A stretch of DNA of 64,000 nucleotides, from positions 124,001 to 188,000 of the forward strand of contig JADCLI010000001.1 in assembly GCA_016803235.1 (NCBI GenBank), written 5' to 3'. Below, piece after piece: positions 47,309-59,300 of the stretch; position 1 is the stretch's first letter, and each line of letters begins with the position of its first letter. The DNA comes from Pimelobacter simplex. Lineage in GTDB: Bacteria > Actinomycetota > Actinomycetes > Propionibacteriales > Nocardioidaceae. Below the pieces are notes generated by a model. It made no database searches and was not told the DNA's origin. It saw nothing but the letters and a program-made list of their open reading frames with translations. The position numbers were made by a program, and so were the translations under genes.

Positions 47309-49489
47309 GTGGCTTTCGTGGTGGAGACCTGGCCGGGGGCGGCGTACCCGCTGGGCGCGTCCTTCGACGGGAGCGGCACCAACTTCGCGCTGTTCGGCGA
47401 GGTGGCCGAACGCGTCGAGCTGTGCCTGGTCGACGTCGGCGAGGACGGCCGACGCGACGAGACGCGCGTCGACCTCACCGAGGTCGACGGCTACGTCTGG
47501 CACGGCTACCTGCCGGGGGTACAGCCCGGCCAGCGCTACGGCTATCGCGTCCACGGGCCCTGGGACCCCGCGCAGGGACTGCGTTGCAACCCTGCCAAGC
47601 TGCTGCTCGACCCCTACGCGAAGGCGACCGTCGGCGAGATCGACTGGGACCAGAGCCTGTTCGGCTACGACTTCGACGACCCGGACTCGCGCAACGACGA
47701 CGACTCCCTCGACCGGATGGTGCTCGGCGTGGTCACCAACCCGTACTTCGACTGGGAGGGCGACCGCCACCCGCGCACGCCGTACGCCGAGACGGTGATC
47801 TACGAGGCGCACGTCAAGGGCCTCACCGCCACCCACCCCGACGTCCCCGAGCCACTGCGGGGAACCTACGCCGGCCTCGCGCACCGCTCGGTGGTCGAGC
47901 ACCTGCGTGGCCTCGGAGTCACCGCGGTCGAGCTGATGCCGGTCCACCAGTTCGTGCACGACGACGTCCTGCTGCAGCGCGGGTTGCGCAACTACTGGGG
48001 CTACAACACCCTCGGCTTCTTCGCGCCGCACGAGGGCTACGGGTCGGGGACGACGCCGGGTGGGCAGGTGCAGGAGTTCCGGGCGATGGTCAAGGAGCTG
48101 CATGCCGCCGGGATCGAGGTGATCCTCGACGTGGTCTACAACCACACCGCGGAGGGCAACCACCTCGGCCCGACGCTGAGCTTCAAGGGCATCGACAACC
48201 CCGCGTACTACCGTCTCGTGGACGACGACCGCCAGTACTACATGGACTACACCGGCACCGGGAACTCCCTCAACGCCGGCAACCCGCACTCCCTGCAGCT
48301 GATCATGGACTCGCTGCGCTACTGGGTGAGCGAGATGCACGTCGACGGCTTCCGCTTCGACCTGGCGTCCGCGCTGGCCCGCGAGTTCTACGACGTCGAC
48401 CGGCTCGCCACCTTCTTCGAGCTCGTCCAGCAGGACCCGGTCGTCAGCCAGGTCAAGCTCATCGCCGAGCCCTGGGACGTCGGCCCGGGCGGCTACCAGG
48501 TGGGCGGCTTCCCGCCGCAGTGGACGGAGTGGAACGGCGCCTACCGTGACACCGTGCGCGACTTCTGGCGCGGGGAGCACAACCTCGGGGCCCTGGCGAG
48601 CCGGCTCGCCGGATCGGCCGACCTCTACGAGCACACCGGTCGCCGACCGGTGGCGAGCATCAACTTCGTCACCGCCCACGACGGCTTCACGCTGCGCGAC
48701 CTGGTGTCCTACGAGGCCAAGCACAACGAGGCCAACGGCGAGGACGGCCGTGACGGCGCGGACGACAACAGGTCCTGGAACCACGGAGTGGAGGGCCCCA
48801 CGGACGACGCGTCGGTGAACGAGGCGCGGGCGCGCGACCAACGGAACCTGCTCGCGACCCTGCTGCTCAGTCAGGGCGTGCCGATGGTGCTGCACGGCGA
48901 CGAGCTGGGACGCACCCAGCAGGGCAACAACAACACCTACGCCCAGGACTCCGCTCTCAGCTGGATCGACTGGGAGCGCACCGACAGGCCGTTGTGCGAG
49001 TTCGTCAGCGAGCTGACCCGCCTGCGTGCCGAGCACCCTTCCCTGCGTCGTCAGCGCTTCTTCACCGGCACGACGGTGCGCACGGGGGAGGGCGAGCGGC
49101 TCAACGACATCGTGTGGCTGCGCCCCGACGGTCGGCCGATGGAGGACGGCGACTGGGACGGGCTGCGCACCCTGGGGATGTATCTCAACGGCGACGGCAT
49201 CGCGGGCCGCGACCGCCAGGGGCGGGCGATCCGCGACGACCACTTCCTGATCCTGCTCAACGGCGACGGTGACCAGGAACTGACCCTGCCGGACGAGGAG
49301 TACGCCGCCGCGTGGCAGGTCGTCGTGGACACCAGCGGGAGCTGTGACACCGACGTCCGCGTCGAGGCCGGCGGCGTGTTCGCGCTGCCGCACCGCAGCG
49401 TCGTGGTGCTGCGCCAGTGGCACGAGCCGGCGCCGGACGCCGACGTCAGCCCGGCCGCGTCGGTGGCGTCGATGGCGGGAGAGCAGTGA
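47309..49489 (+). CDS. glgX: Glycogen debranching enzyme GlgX
   Basis: A 726-residue GH13 isoamylase-type enzyme that removes alpha-1,6 branches from glycogen or limit dextrin. The N-terminal CBM48 domain (YPLGASFDGSGTNFALFG) precedes the barrel: ILDVVYNHTAEGNHLGPTLS, GFRFDLASALAREF (nucleophile Asp), KLIAEPWDVGPGGYQ (acid Glu) and NFVTAHDGFTLRDLVSY. The start is GTG 47309 with GGGGAG upstream. Its stop overlaps treY by GTGA, giving glgX-treY-treZ. Confidence 0.95.
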   Translation: MAFVVETWPGAAYPLGASFDGSGTNFALFGEVAERVELCLVDVGEDGRRDETRVDLTEVDGYVWHGYLPGVQPGQRYGYRVHGPWDPAQGLRCNPAKLLLDPYAKATVGEIDWDQSLFGYDFDDPDSRNDDDSLDRMVLGVVTNPYFDWEGDRHPRTPYAETVIYEAHVKGLTATHPDVPEPLRGTYAGLAHRSVVEHLRGLGVTAVELMPVHQFVHDDVLLQRGLRNYWGYNTLGFFAPHEGYGSGTTPGGQVQEFRAMVKELHAAGIEVILDVVYNHTAEGNHLGPTLSFKGIDNPAYYRLVDDDRQYYMDYTGTGNSLNAGNPHSLQLIMDSLRYWVSEMHVDGFRFDLASALAREFYDVDRLATFFELVQQDPVVSQVKLIAEPWDVGPGGYQVGGFPPQWTEWNGAYRDTVRDFWRGEHNLGALASRLAGSADLYEHTGRRPVASINFVTAHDGFTLRDLVSYEAKHNEANGEDGRDGADDNRSWNHGVEGPTDDASVNEARARDQRNLLATLLLSQGVPMVLHGDELGRTQQGNNNTYAQDSALSWIDWERTDRPLCEFVSELTRLRAEHPSLRRQRFFTGTTVRTGEGERLNDIVWLRPDGRPMEDGDWDGLRTLGMYLNGDGIAGRDRQGRAIRDDHFLILLNGDGDQELTLPDEEYAAAWQVVVDTSGSCDTDVRVEAGGVFALPHRSVVVLRQWHEPAPDADVSPAASVASMAGEQ

Positions 49490-51812
49490 GCCGCGCCCCG
49501 AGCAGCACCTACCGGCTGCAGGTGCGGCCGTCCTTCGACCTCGACGCGGCGCGCGAGCTGCTGGCCTACCTCGACGAGCTCGGCGTGGGCTGGGTCTACC
49601 TCTCGCCGATCCTGGAGGCGCACCCCGGCAGCGACCACGGGTACGACGTCGTGGATCCGACCCGCGTGGACCCGGCCCGCGGCGGCGCGGACGCCCTGGC
49701 CCGGCTCTCCGCGGAGGCGCACCGGCGGGGGATGGGCGTGCTCGTGGACGTCGTACCGAACCACGTCGGCGTCGAGAGCCCGGCCACCAACGGCTGGTGG
49801 TGGGACGTCCTGAAGCACGGCCGGGACTCCCGTTTCGCCCGGTTCTTCGACGTCGACTGGGCGGCCGGGCGTGGCCGGATCCTGCTGCCCGTGGTGGGGG
49901 ACGACGACCACCCGGACCCGAGCGGGCCGATCGCGAACCTCCGGCTGGTCGAGGGCATGCTCGGCTACCACGACCACCGGTTCCCGGTCGCACCCGGCAC
50001 CGCCGGTGACGGCGACGACGCCCAGGCCGTCCACGGCCGCCAGCACTACCGGCTGGTGAGCTGGCGCGCGGCCGACGACGACCTCGACTACCGCCGGTTC
50101 TTCGCGGTCAACACGCTCGCGGGTGTGCGGGTGGAGGACCGCGACGTCTTCGAGGCCAGCCACGTCGAGGTCGCGCGCTGGTTCCGGGAGCGGCTGGTCG
50201 ACGGGCTGCGGGTCGACCACCCCGACGGACTGCGGCACCCGGCGGCGTACCTCGACGACCTCGCCGATCTCACCGGGTCGGCGTGGGTCGTCGTCGAGAA
50301 GATCCTCGAGCCCGGCGAGGACCTGCCGGCGCGCTGGAACACTGCCGGCACGACCGGCTACGAGGTGCTGGCGCTGATCGACCGGCTCCTGGTGGACCCT
50401 GCGGGCGAGTCGGTCCTCGGCGCCCTCGACGAGCGGTTGCGGCGTGGCGTGCCTGCGTGGTCCGAGCTCGTGCGCGTCAACAAGCGGCACGTCGCGGACA
50501 CCATCCTGCACGCCGAGGTGCGACGCATCGCCCGCGAGATCGCCGCCGAGCTGGAGGCCGTCCCCGACCGGGCGTGGCGCCAGCCGGTCGAGGAGGTCCT
50601 GGTCGAGCTGCTCGCCGCCTTCCCCGTCTACCGCAGCTACCTTCCCGAGGGGCGCGAGCACCTGCGGCGGGCCGCGGACGTCGTGCGCACGGACCGGCCC
50701 GACCTGGGTGACGCGCTCGACCTGGTGCTGCCCCTGCTGGAGGACCGGGTGCGTGCGCCCTCGCTGCGCTTCCAGCAGACCAGTGGGATGATCATGGCCA
50801 AGGGCGTGGAGGACCGCGCGTTCTACCGCTGGTCCCGACTCACCTCCCTCAACGAGGTGGGGGCGGACCCCGCGGAGTTCTCGGTCCCGCCCGACGCCTT
50901 CCACGTCGCGATGGCACGCCGCCAGGGCATGACCCCGGACGCGATGACGACGCTGAGCACCCACGACACCAAGCGTGGCGAGGACGTCCGCGCGCGGATC
51001 AGCGTCCTGGCGGAGGACCCGGACTGGTGGGACCACACGCTCTCGGGGCTGCTCGCCGCCGCACCGGCCCCCGACCCCGGCTTCGCGAACCTGCTGTGGC
51101 AGGCCGCCGTCGGCGCCTGGCCGATCAGCCGTGAGCGTCTCCACGGGTACGCGGAGAAGGCCATGCGCGAGGCCGGCGACCGGACGACCTGGACCGAGCC
51201 GGACACGTCCTACGAGAAGGCGGTGCACGCCCTCGTCGATGCGGCGTACGACGCCCCGGACGTCCGCACCCTGCTCGACGACGCCGCCGCGCGGCTGGCC
51301 GGACCGGGCTGGAGCAACGCGCTGGCCGCGAAGCTGTTGAGCCTCACGGTGCCCGGGGTCCCGGACGTCTACCAGGGCAGCGAGCTGTGGGAGCAGAGCC
51401 TGGTCGACCCGGACAACCGACGTCCGGTCGACTTCGGGCTGCGGCGCCGGCTGCTGGCCGCGGCGGCACCGGTGCGGCCCGACGGGCCGGAGGACGATGG
51501 CCGGGCCAAGCTGCACGTCGTACGGACCGCGCTGCGGCTGCGCCGCGACCGACCCGACCTCTTCGCTCGCTACGACCCGCTCACCGTCACCGGTGGTTCG
51601 GCCCGACACGTGCTGGCCTTCGACCGCGGCGGCGCGGTCACCGTCGTCACCCGGCTTCCGCTCGGTCTCGAACGCTCCGGCGGCTGGGGAGACACCCTGC
51701 TGGAGCTACCGGCCGGGGAGTGGCGCGACCTGCTCACGGATCGCCCGGCCGCGCCGGAGCTCGCCACCCTCCTGGCCGACCTGCCGGTCGCGCTCCTGGT
51801 CCGGGAGGAACG

Positions 51813-51816
<4 letters not shown>
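49486..51816 (+). CDS. treY: Malto-oligosyltrehalose synthase
   Basis: A 776-residue GH13 enzyme turning the reducing-end alpha-1,4 link of maltodextrin into alpha,alpha-1,1, giving maltooligosyltrehalose. It starts [20 protein letters not shown], with [33 protein letters not shown] and [13 protein letters not shown] as in TreY, then a long C-terminal region ([36 protein letters not shown]). Both ends overlap neighbours by 4 nt (GTGA with glgX, ATGA with treZ). Confidence 0.95.
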
Positions 51817-53552
<1,736 letters not shown>

Positions 53553-53567
53553 GCCGGTCCGGGGCGA

Positions 53568-54041
53568 TCACGCCCCGTCGTACGCCGCCTGCAGCTCGGC
53601 CACCTCGATCTTGCCCATGGTCAGCATCGCCCGGCACACCCGCTGGTTCGCCTCACTGGTGTAGTCGCCGCTGAGCTCCTCCAGCTCGACGGGGACGACC
53701 TGCCAGGACACGCCGTACTTGTCCTTGCACCACCCGCACGGGCCGGGCTCACCGCCGTCGGCGGTGAGGAGGTCCCAGTAGTGGTCGACCTCGGCCTGGC
53801 CCTGGACGCGCAGGTAGAAGGAGAACGCCTCGTTGAGGTGGAACTCGGGGCCGGCGTTGAGGCCGATGACGTCGTGACCGGCGACGGTGAACTCGACGAC
53901 CTCGGCGACGGAGGTGCCGGGCTCGGTCCAGGCCGTGACGACGTTGCCGACCGACGAGTCGGGGATGTGCTCGGCGTAGAACTTCGCGGCCTCGACGGCC
54001 TTGTCGTTGCCGAACCACAGGTGGGTGCGTACCGAAACCAT
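53568..54041 (-). CDS. PhnB-like VOC-family protein
   Basis: A 157-residue PhnB/3-dmu-9_3-mt type VOC protein: VSVRTHLWFGNDKAVEAAKF, YAEHIPDSSVGNVV, LNAGPEFHLNEAFSFYLRVQ and the GPCGWCKDKYGVSWQVVP tail typical of this group. The ATG at 54041 has GGAGAG upstream. It is convergent with treZ (15 nt between stops). Members are of unknown function despite the old methyltransferase label. Confidence 0.85.
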   Translation of the reverse strand: MVSVRTHLWFGNDKAVEAAKFYAEHIPDSSVGNVVTAWTEPGTSVAEVVEFTVAGHDVIGLNAGPEFHLNEAFSFYLRVQGQAEVDHYWDLLTADGGEPGPCGWCKDKYGVSWQVVPVELEELSGDYTSEANQRVCRAMLTMGKIEVAELQAAYDGA

Positions 54042-54125
54042 CGCGCTCTCCTTCGGGAGGGCCCTCCGGTCGAGGGCCGCTGCCAAGGACGACCGGGCGC
54101 GGCCGCCCGACTCATCGCGGGACCC

Positions 54126-54518
54126 TCAGTCGAGGCAGAACTCGTTGCCCTCGACGTCGAACATGTTCTGGCAGGACTCGTTCTCGCCGTCGGCGAGCAG
54201 GAGCGTGCCGCGGCGCGCACCGAGGGCCTCGAGGCGCGTCGCCTCTGCCTCGAGCGCGGCGAGCCGTTCGTCGCCGACCAGTCCGGTGACGACCCGGACG
54301 TCGAGGTGGACCCGGTTCTTGGCGACCTTGTCCTCGGGGACCCGCTGGAAGTACAGCCGCGGACCGACGCCGGTGGGGTCCTGGCAGGCGGCCCAGGTGT
54401 CGTCGGGATCGGGCGCGTGGGGCGGGTCGACGTACCCGAGGGTCGCCTTCCAGAAGTCGGCGACGGCCCTCGGGCTCGCGCAGTCGAAGGTCACCTGCAC
54501 CTGGCGCACTGTGCTCAC
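54126..54518 (-). CDS. VOC-family protein (glyoxalase-like, Glyoxalase_6 type)
   Basis: A 130-residue VOC protein beginning at GTG 54518: QVQVTFDCASPRAVADFWKA, GPRLYFQRVPEDKVAKNRVH and DVEGNEFCLD at the end. The form with LDVRV after KNRVH is the single-domain glyoxalase-like type common in Actinobacteria. No substrate is known. It lies on the same strand as the PhnB-like gene, 84 nt upstream of it. Confidence 0.85.
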   Translation of the reverse strand: MSTVRQVQVTFDCASPRAVADFWKATLGYVDPPHAPDPDDTWAACQDPTGVGPRLYFQRVPEDKVAKNRVHLDVRVVTGLVGDERLAALEAEATRLEALGARRGTLLLADGENESCQNMFDVEGNEFCLD

Positions 54519-54555
54519 GCAGGCAGCCTAGGTCGGCTGCCGCGGGTCGCCGTGA

Positions 54556-54894
54556 TCACCAGGAGAACGGCCCGTAGTAGGCGGAGTGCTGGTCGCGGGA
54601 GTCGTCACCCCACCGGTCGGCGTCGTGGTCGGGCGCCGCCTTGATCTGCTCCTTGGTCATATTGACCATGACCGACTCGTCGTCGTGGTTGACGCCGGTG
54701 ATGGCGCCGGCCGGGATCAGTCGCCTCTTGCCGAAGATCCAGGGACCGGTGTCGACCACGACGTGCGAGGCGTCGACCTCGTTGGTCGCGTCGTCGATCT
54801 TGCCGATCGAACCGTCGGTCGCCTCGACGCTGTAGCCGACGAGGTCACCGCCCTCGAGCCACGAGGTCTCGCGGTAGTTCCACACATTGCTCAT
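54556..54894 (-). CDS. PRC-barrel domain protein
   Basis: A 112-residue protein: EGGDLVGYSVEATDGSIGKI and ASHVVVDTGPWIFGKRRLIP make a PRC-barrel-type beta domain, followed by AGAITGVNHDDESVMVNMT and an acidic tail (HDADRWGDDSRDQHSAYYG). Small PRC-barrel proteins like this are often stress-linked in Actinobacteria, but the role is unknown. It diverges from the HNH gene across the LexA box at 54984-54999, 90 bp from its ATG. Confidence 0.85.
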   Translation of the reverse strand: MSNVWNYRETSWLEGGDLVGYSVEATDGSIGKIDDATNEVDASHVVVDTGPWIFGKRRLIPAGAITGVNHDDESVMVNMTKEQIKAAPDHDADRWGDDSRDQHSAYYGPFSW

Positions 54895-54983
54895 CCGAGT
54901 TCCCTCCTTGTTGTCGAGTCCTGCGCGGTACCCGTGCGCGTGAGCATGAACGGACCCGAGGCAGGTTCGATTCGACCTTGTAC

Positions 54984-54999
54984 TCGAACATCTGTTCGA
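54984..54999. promoter_or_regulatory. LexA (SOS) box before the HNH-dnaE2 pair
   Basis: TCGAACATCTGTTCGA is a 16-bp perfect palindrome around TC and fits CGAAC-N4-GTTCG. It lies 13 bp before the HNH gene ATG. It is the only such site visible upstream of dnaE2. Confidence 0.88.
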
Positions 55000-55012
55000 T
55001 TAGAGTGGATGC

Positions 55013-56350
55013 ATGGACGCCGCGCTCCACGTCGACGAGATCCGGTCGTACGCCGACCGGGTGCTCGCGGCGCGCAACGTGGGTTCGTCCGCCGACCTCG
55101 TCGAGGTGATCACTGCGCTGGAGGAGCTGAAGTCGGCGGTGAGTGCCGTGCAGGCCGAGGCGACGGTCGAGCTCGACGCGCAACGGCGTGCGGAGCAGGC
55201 GAGGGCCGGGATCCCGGCCCGCCGGCAGGGCCGGGGGGTCGCGGCGGAGGTCGCGCTCGCGCGGCGCGAGTCTCCCCACCGCGGTCAGTCCCTGCTCGGC
55301 CTGGCGAAGGTCCTTGTCGCCGAGATGCCGCACACCCTCGCGCGACTTCGTGACGGGTCCCTCAACGAGTTCCGCGCCACGCTGCTGGCCAGGGAGACCG
55401 GATGCCTGAGCGCCGAGCACCGGGCATTCGTCGATGAGGAACTGTGTGCCGACCCGCGTGCCCTCGACGGCGTCGGCACCCGGGAGCTGATCGGTCGGGT
55501 TCGCCGGATGGCGGCCGAGCTCGATCCCGAAGCCGTTGCCCGTCGGGCGCGCCGAGCCGAGTCCGACCGCAACGTCACCGTCCGACCAGCGCCGGACACG
55601 ATGGCGTACCTGACCGGGCTGATGCCGGTCGCCCAGGCTGTCGCGGTCTACGCAACCTTGCGCAAGGCGGCCGCGAGCGCCCGCGCAGCGGGCGACCCCC
55701 GCTCGCTCGGCCAGCTGATGTCCGACCTGCTTCTGGCCAAGGTGACCGGCCTTCCCGACACCGGCAACCGGGAGCAGGCGCCCGCCGTACCGCTCACGAT
55801 CAACCTGACCATGTCCGACGAGACCCTGGCTGGTGGTCACGCTCCCGCCGTCCTGTCCGGTGAGGGGGTCCAGGGCGAGGTGATCCCCGCCGAGGTCGCC
55901 CGTCACCTGGCCGGCCGGGCGTTCGAGGCACGAGCCGCGATGTGGTTCCGCCGCCTCTACCGCAACCGCCTCGGGCGGCTGGTGGCGATGACCAGCCGGC
56001 AACGGTTCTTCCCTGAGGCGCTCTCCGAGCTCCTCGCCCTGCGGGGCTTGGGGATCTGCGCGACTCCCTATTGCGACGCCCCGGTGCGGCACGACGACCA
56101 CGTCGTTCCCGCCGACGAGGGTGGCGCCACCAGCGTCATCAACGGCCAGGGACTGTGCGAGGCGTGCAACCACGCCAAGCAAGCGCAGGGCTGGCGACAA
56201 CGGGTGGTCTCGAACCCACGCGAACGCACGGAGGTCGAGACCATCACCCCCACCGGACACCGCTACACCGCGACCGCACCCGCTCCACCGGGATGGCGCG
56301 AGCCACGCTTCGTGCGGGTCGGTCCCGGTCGCTACGAGCTCATCGCCTGA
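55013..56350 (+). CDS. DUF222 HNH endonuclease (13E12-like), SOS-controlled
   Basis: A 445-residue protein with the DUF222 helical domain (about 25-310; ALEELKSAVSAVQAEATVEL, LPHTLARLRDGS-type region AEMPHTLARLRDGSLNEFRA) and a C-terminal HNH module: CATPYCDAPVRHDDHVVPAD, then GLCEACNHAKQAQGW, with zinc cysteines and catalytic His. This is the 13E12 repeat family of Mycobacterium; several members there also have LexA sites. It lies 13 bp after a perfect LexA box and ends 8 nt before dnaE2, so both should be induced together. The cleavage target is unknown. Confidence 0.87.
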   Translation: MDAALHVDEIRSYADRVLAARNVGSSADLVEVITALEELKSAVSAVQAEATVELDAQRRAEQARAGIPARRQGRGVAAEVALARRESPHRGQSLLGLAKVLVAEMPHTLARLRDGSLNEFRATLLARETGCLSAEHRAFVDEELCADPRALDGVGTRELIGRVRRMAAELDPEAVARRARRAESDRNVTVRPAPDTMAYLTGLMPVAQAVAVYATLRKAAASARAAGDPRSLGQLMSDLLLAKVTGLPDTGNREQAPAVPLTINLTMSDETLAGGHAPAVLSGEGVQGEVIPAEVARHLAGRAFEARAAMWFRRLYRNRLGRLVAMTSRQRFFPEALSELLALRGLGICATPYCDAPVRHDDHVVPADEGGATSVINGQGLCEACNHAKQAQGWRQRVVSNPRERTEVETITPTGHRYTATAPAPPGWREPRFVRVGPGRYELIA

Positions 56351-56358
56351 GTTGCGTC

Positions 56359-59300
56359 ATGGGCTGGAACAACCCACCGGTCCCGTGGAGCGAGCTCGAG
56401 CGGCGGCTGTCCGGGCGTGCGCCCGCGCTCGAGGCGCCGGTCTCGCGCCGCAAGCGGCCGCGCGTCGAGCCCGATCCCGTGGTCCGGCCGGACGGGGCGA
56501 CGCCGTACGCCGAGCTGCACTGTCACAGCCACTTCAGCTTCCTCGACGGCGCCAGCTCGCCGGGAGACCTGGTCAAGGAGTCCGTGCGGCTGGGGCTGGA
56601 CGCGCTGGCGCTCACCGACCACGACGGGTTCGCGGGGGCGCCGCTGTTCGCGGAGGCCGGCGCCGACTACGGCATGGCGACGGTGTACGGCGCCGAGCTG
56701 ACTCTCGACGTGCTCCGATCCCAGAACGGCATCCCCGACCCCGAGGGCAGCCACCTGCTGGTCCTCGCGCGCGGGGTGGAGGGCTACCACCGGCTGTCGG
56801 GGGCGATCACCGAGGCCGGGCTGCGGGCGCCGGAGAAGGGCAGTCCCGCCCACGACCTCGACGAGCTCGCCGAGCGCGGCCGCGGGCACTGGGTCGTGCT
56901 CACCGGGTGTCGCAAGGGGACGGTCCGCCAGGCCCTCGCCGTCGACGGCCCGCGAGCGGCGGCGACCGCACTTGACCACCTCGTCGACAGGTTCGGGCGC
57001 GAGCACGTCGTGGTCGAGCTGACCGCCAGCGACCACCCGGGCGGGGAGGAGGACAACGACCTGCTGGCCCGGATCGCCGACGACCGGGGGCTACCGGTGC
57101 TGGCGACCGGCAACGTCCACTTCGCGGTGCCGGAGAAGAGACGACTGGCGGCGGCGATGGCGGCGGTGCGGGCGCGGCGCAGCATCGCCGAGCTCGACGG
57201 CTGGCTCGACCTGTCCGGCGGCGCGCACCTGCGCAGCGGGGAGGAGATGCTGCGCAGGTTCGCGCACCGTCCGGACGCGGTGCACCGGTCCGTCGTGCTC
57301 GCGGGGGAGCTGGCCTTCGACCTGCACAAGGCCTCGCCCCGGCTGCCGAAGCAGGGCATCCCGGAGGGACGTACGCCGGCCGAGCACCTGCGCGTCCTGC
57401 TGGAGCGGGGCTTCGCGGAGCGGTACGCCCACCTGCCGCACGCGCAGGAGGCTCGGCACCGGGTCGAGGCGGAGATGCGGGTCATCCTGGAGAAGGACTT
57501 CGCGGGCTACTTCATCATCGTCCACGACATCGTGGAGTTCGCCCGGGACAACAAGATCCTGTGCCAGGGCCGCGGGTCGGCGGCGAGCAGCGCGGTCTGC
57601 TACGCGCTGGGGATCACCGCGATCGACTCGGTGCTCTACAACCTGCCGTTCGAGCGGTTCATCTCCCAGCACCGCGAGGAGGAGCCCGACATCGACGTCG
57701 ACTTCGACTCCGACCGGCGCGAGGAGGTGATCCAGTGGGTCTACGACACCTACGGGCGCCGCAACGCCGCGCAGGTGTGCAACGTGATCGGCTACCGCCC
57801 GCGGATGGCGGTGCGCGACGCTGCGAAGGCACTCGGCTACTCGCCCGGCCAGCAGGACGCCTGGTCCAAGCAGGTCGACAGCTGGGGGAGCGACGTCGAG
57901 AAGGACCTCGGGATCCCCGACCCCGTCGTCGCCCTCGCCGAGGAGCTGATCGGCGCTCCGCGCCACCTCGGCATCCACTCCGGCGGCATGGTCCTCACCG
58001 AGCGCCCGATCGGCGAGGTCTGCCCGATCGAGAAGGCCCGGATGGACAGGCGGACCGTGCTGCAGTGGGACAAGGACGGCTGCGAGTCGATGGGACTGGT
58101 GAAGTTCGACCTGCTCGGCCTCGGCATGCTCGGCGCCCTCGACCACATGATCCGCCTCGTCGCCGAGCACCTCGGCCAGGAGTGGACGCTGGCGACGCTG
58201 CCCAAGGAGGAGCCGGCGGTCTACGAGATGCTCGGCCGGGCCGACTCGATCGGTGTCTTCCAGGTCGAGTCCCGGGCCCAGATCGGCACCCTGCCGCGGC
58301 TCAAGCCGGACTGCTTCTACGAGCTCGCCATCGAGATCGCGCTGATCCGTCCCGGCCCGATCCAGGGTGGCGCCGTCCACCCCTACATCCGCCGCAAGAC
58401 CGGGCGGGAGAAGGTCACCTACCCCCACCCGCTGGTCGAGCCGATCCTGGAGCGCACGCTCGGCGTGCCCCTCTTCCAGGAGCAGCTCATGCAGATGGCG
58501 GTCGCCCTGGGCGACTGCACTCCCGACGACGCCGACCTGCTGCGCCGGGCGATGGGCTCGAAGCGGGGCATCGAGCGGATCGAGAAGGTCAAGGACAAGC
58601 TGTACGCCGGCATGGCACGCAAGGGCATCACCGGCGACGCGGCCGACGCGATCTACGTCCAGGTGCTGTCCTTCGCCGGCTTCGGCTTCGCCGAGTCCCA
58701 CGCCCTCAGCTTCGCGCTGCTCGTCTACGCCTCCTCCTGGTTCAAGCTGCACTACCCGGCCGCCTTCCTCGCCGGGCTGCTGCGCAACCAGCCGATGGGC
58801 TTCTACTCACCGCAGTCCCTGGTCGCCGACGCCCGCCGGCACGGCGTCGTCGTGCTGCCTCCCGACCTGGTCCACTCCGCCGTCCAGGCCGCGCTGGAGC
58901 CGGGCGCCGGGGAGGTCGACGACCCGCTGCGGTACGACGGCACGCTCGCCGTGCGCCTCGGGCTCGACTCGGTCAAGGGGATCGGCGCCGAGGTCGCCAC
59001 CCGGATCGTGACGGCCCGCGCCGAGGCGCCGTACGCCGACATCCGCGACCTCTCCCGTCGCGCGGCACTGAGCCAGGCCCAGCTCGAGGCCCTCGCCACC
59101 GCGGGCGCGCTCGACGGGTTCGGGCTCGACCGGCGGCAGGCGCTGTGGATGGCCGGGTACGCCGAGGACGGTGGCCAGCTGCCCGGCAGCACCCCCGCGC
59201 CCGCACCGCCCACGCTGCCGGAGATGACGCCGCTCGAGGTGACCCTCGCCGACCTGTGGGCGACCCGGATCTCGACCGACGTGCACCCGATCCAGCACTT

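Noticed and set aside
46625..49993. Minus-strand open frame of 1122 codons across arr and glgX
   Set aside because: It is an antisense shadow of high-GC coding DNA: composition is Arg/Gly/Val-rich, no family motifs are seen, and the plus strand holds clear genes.
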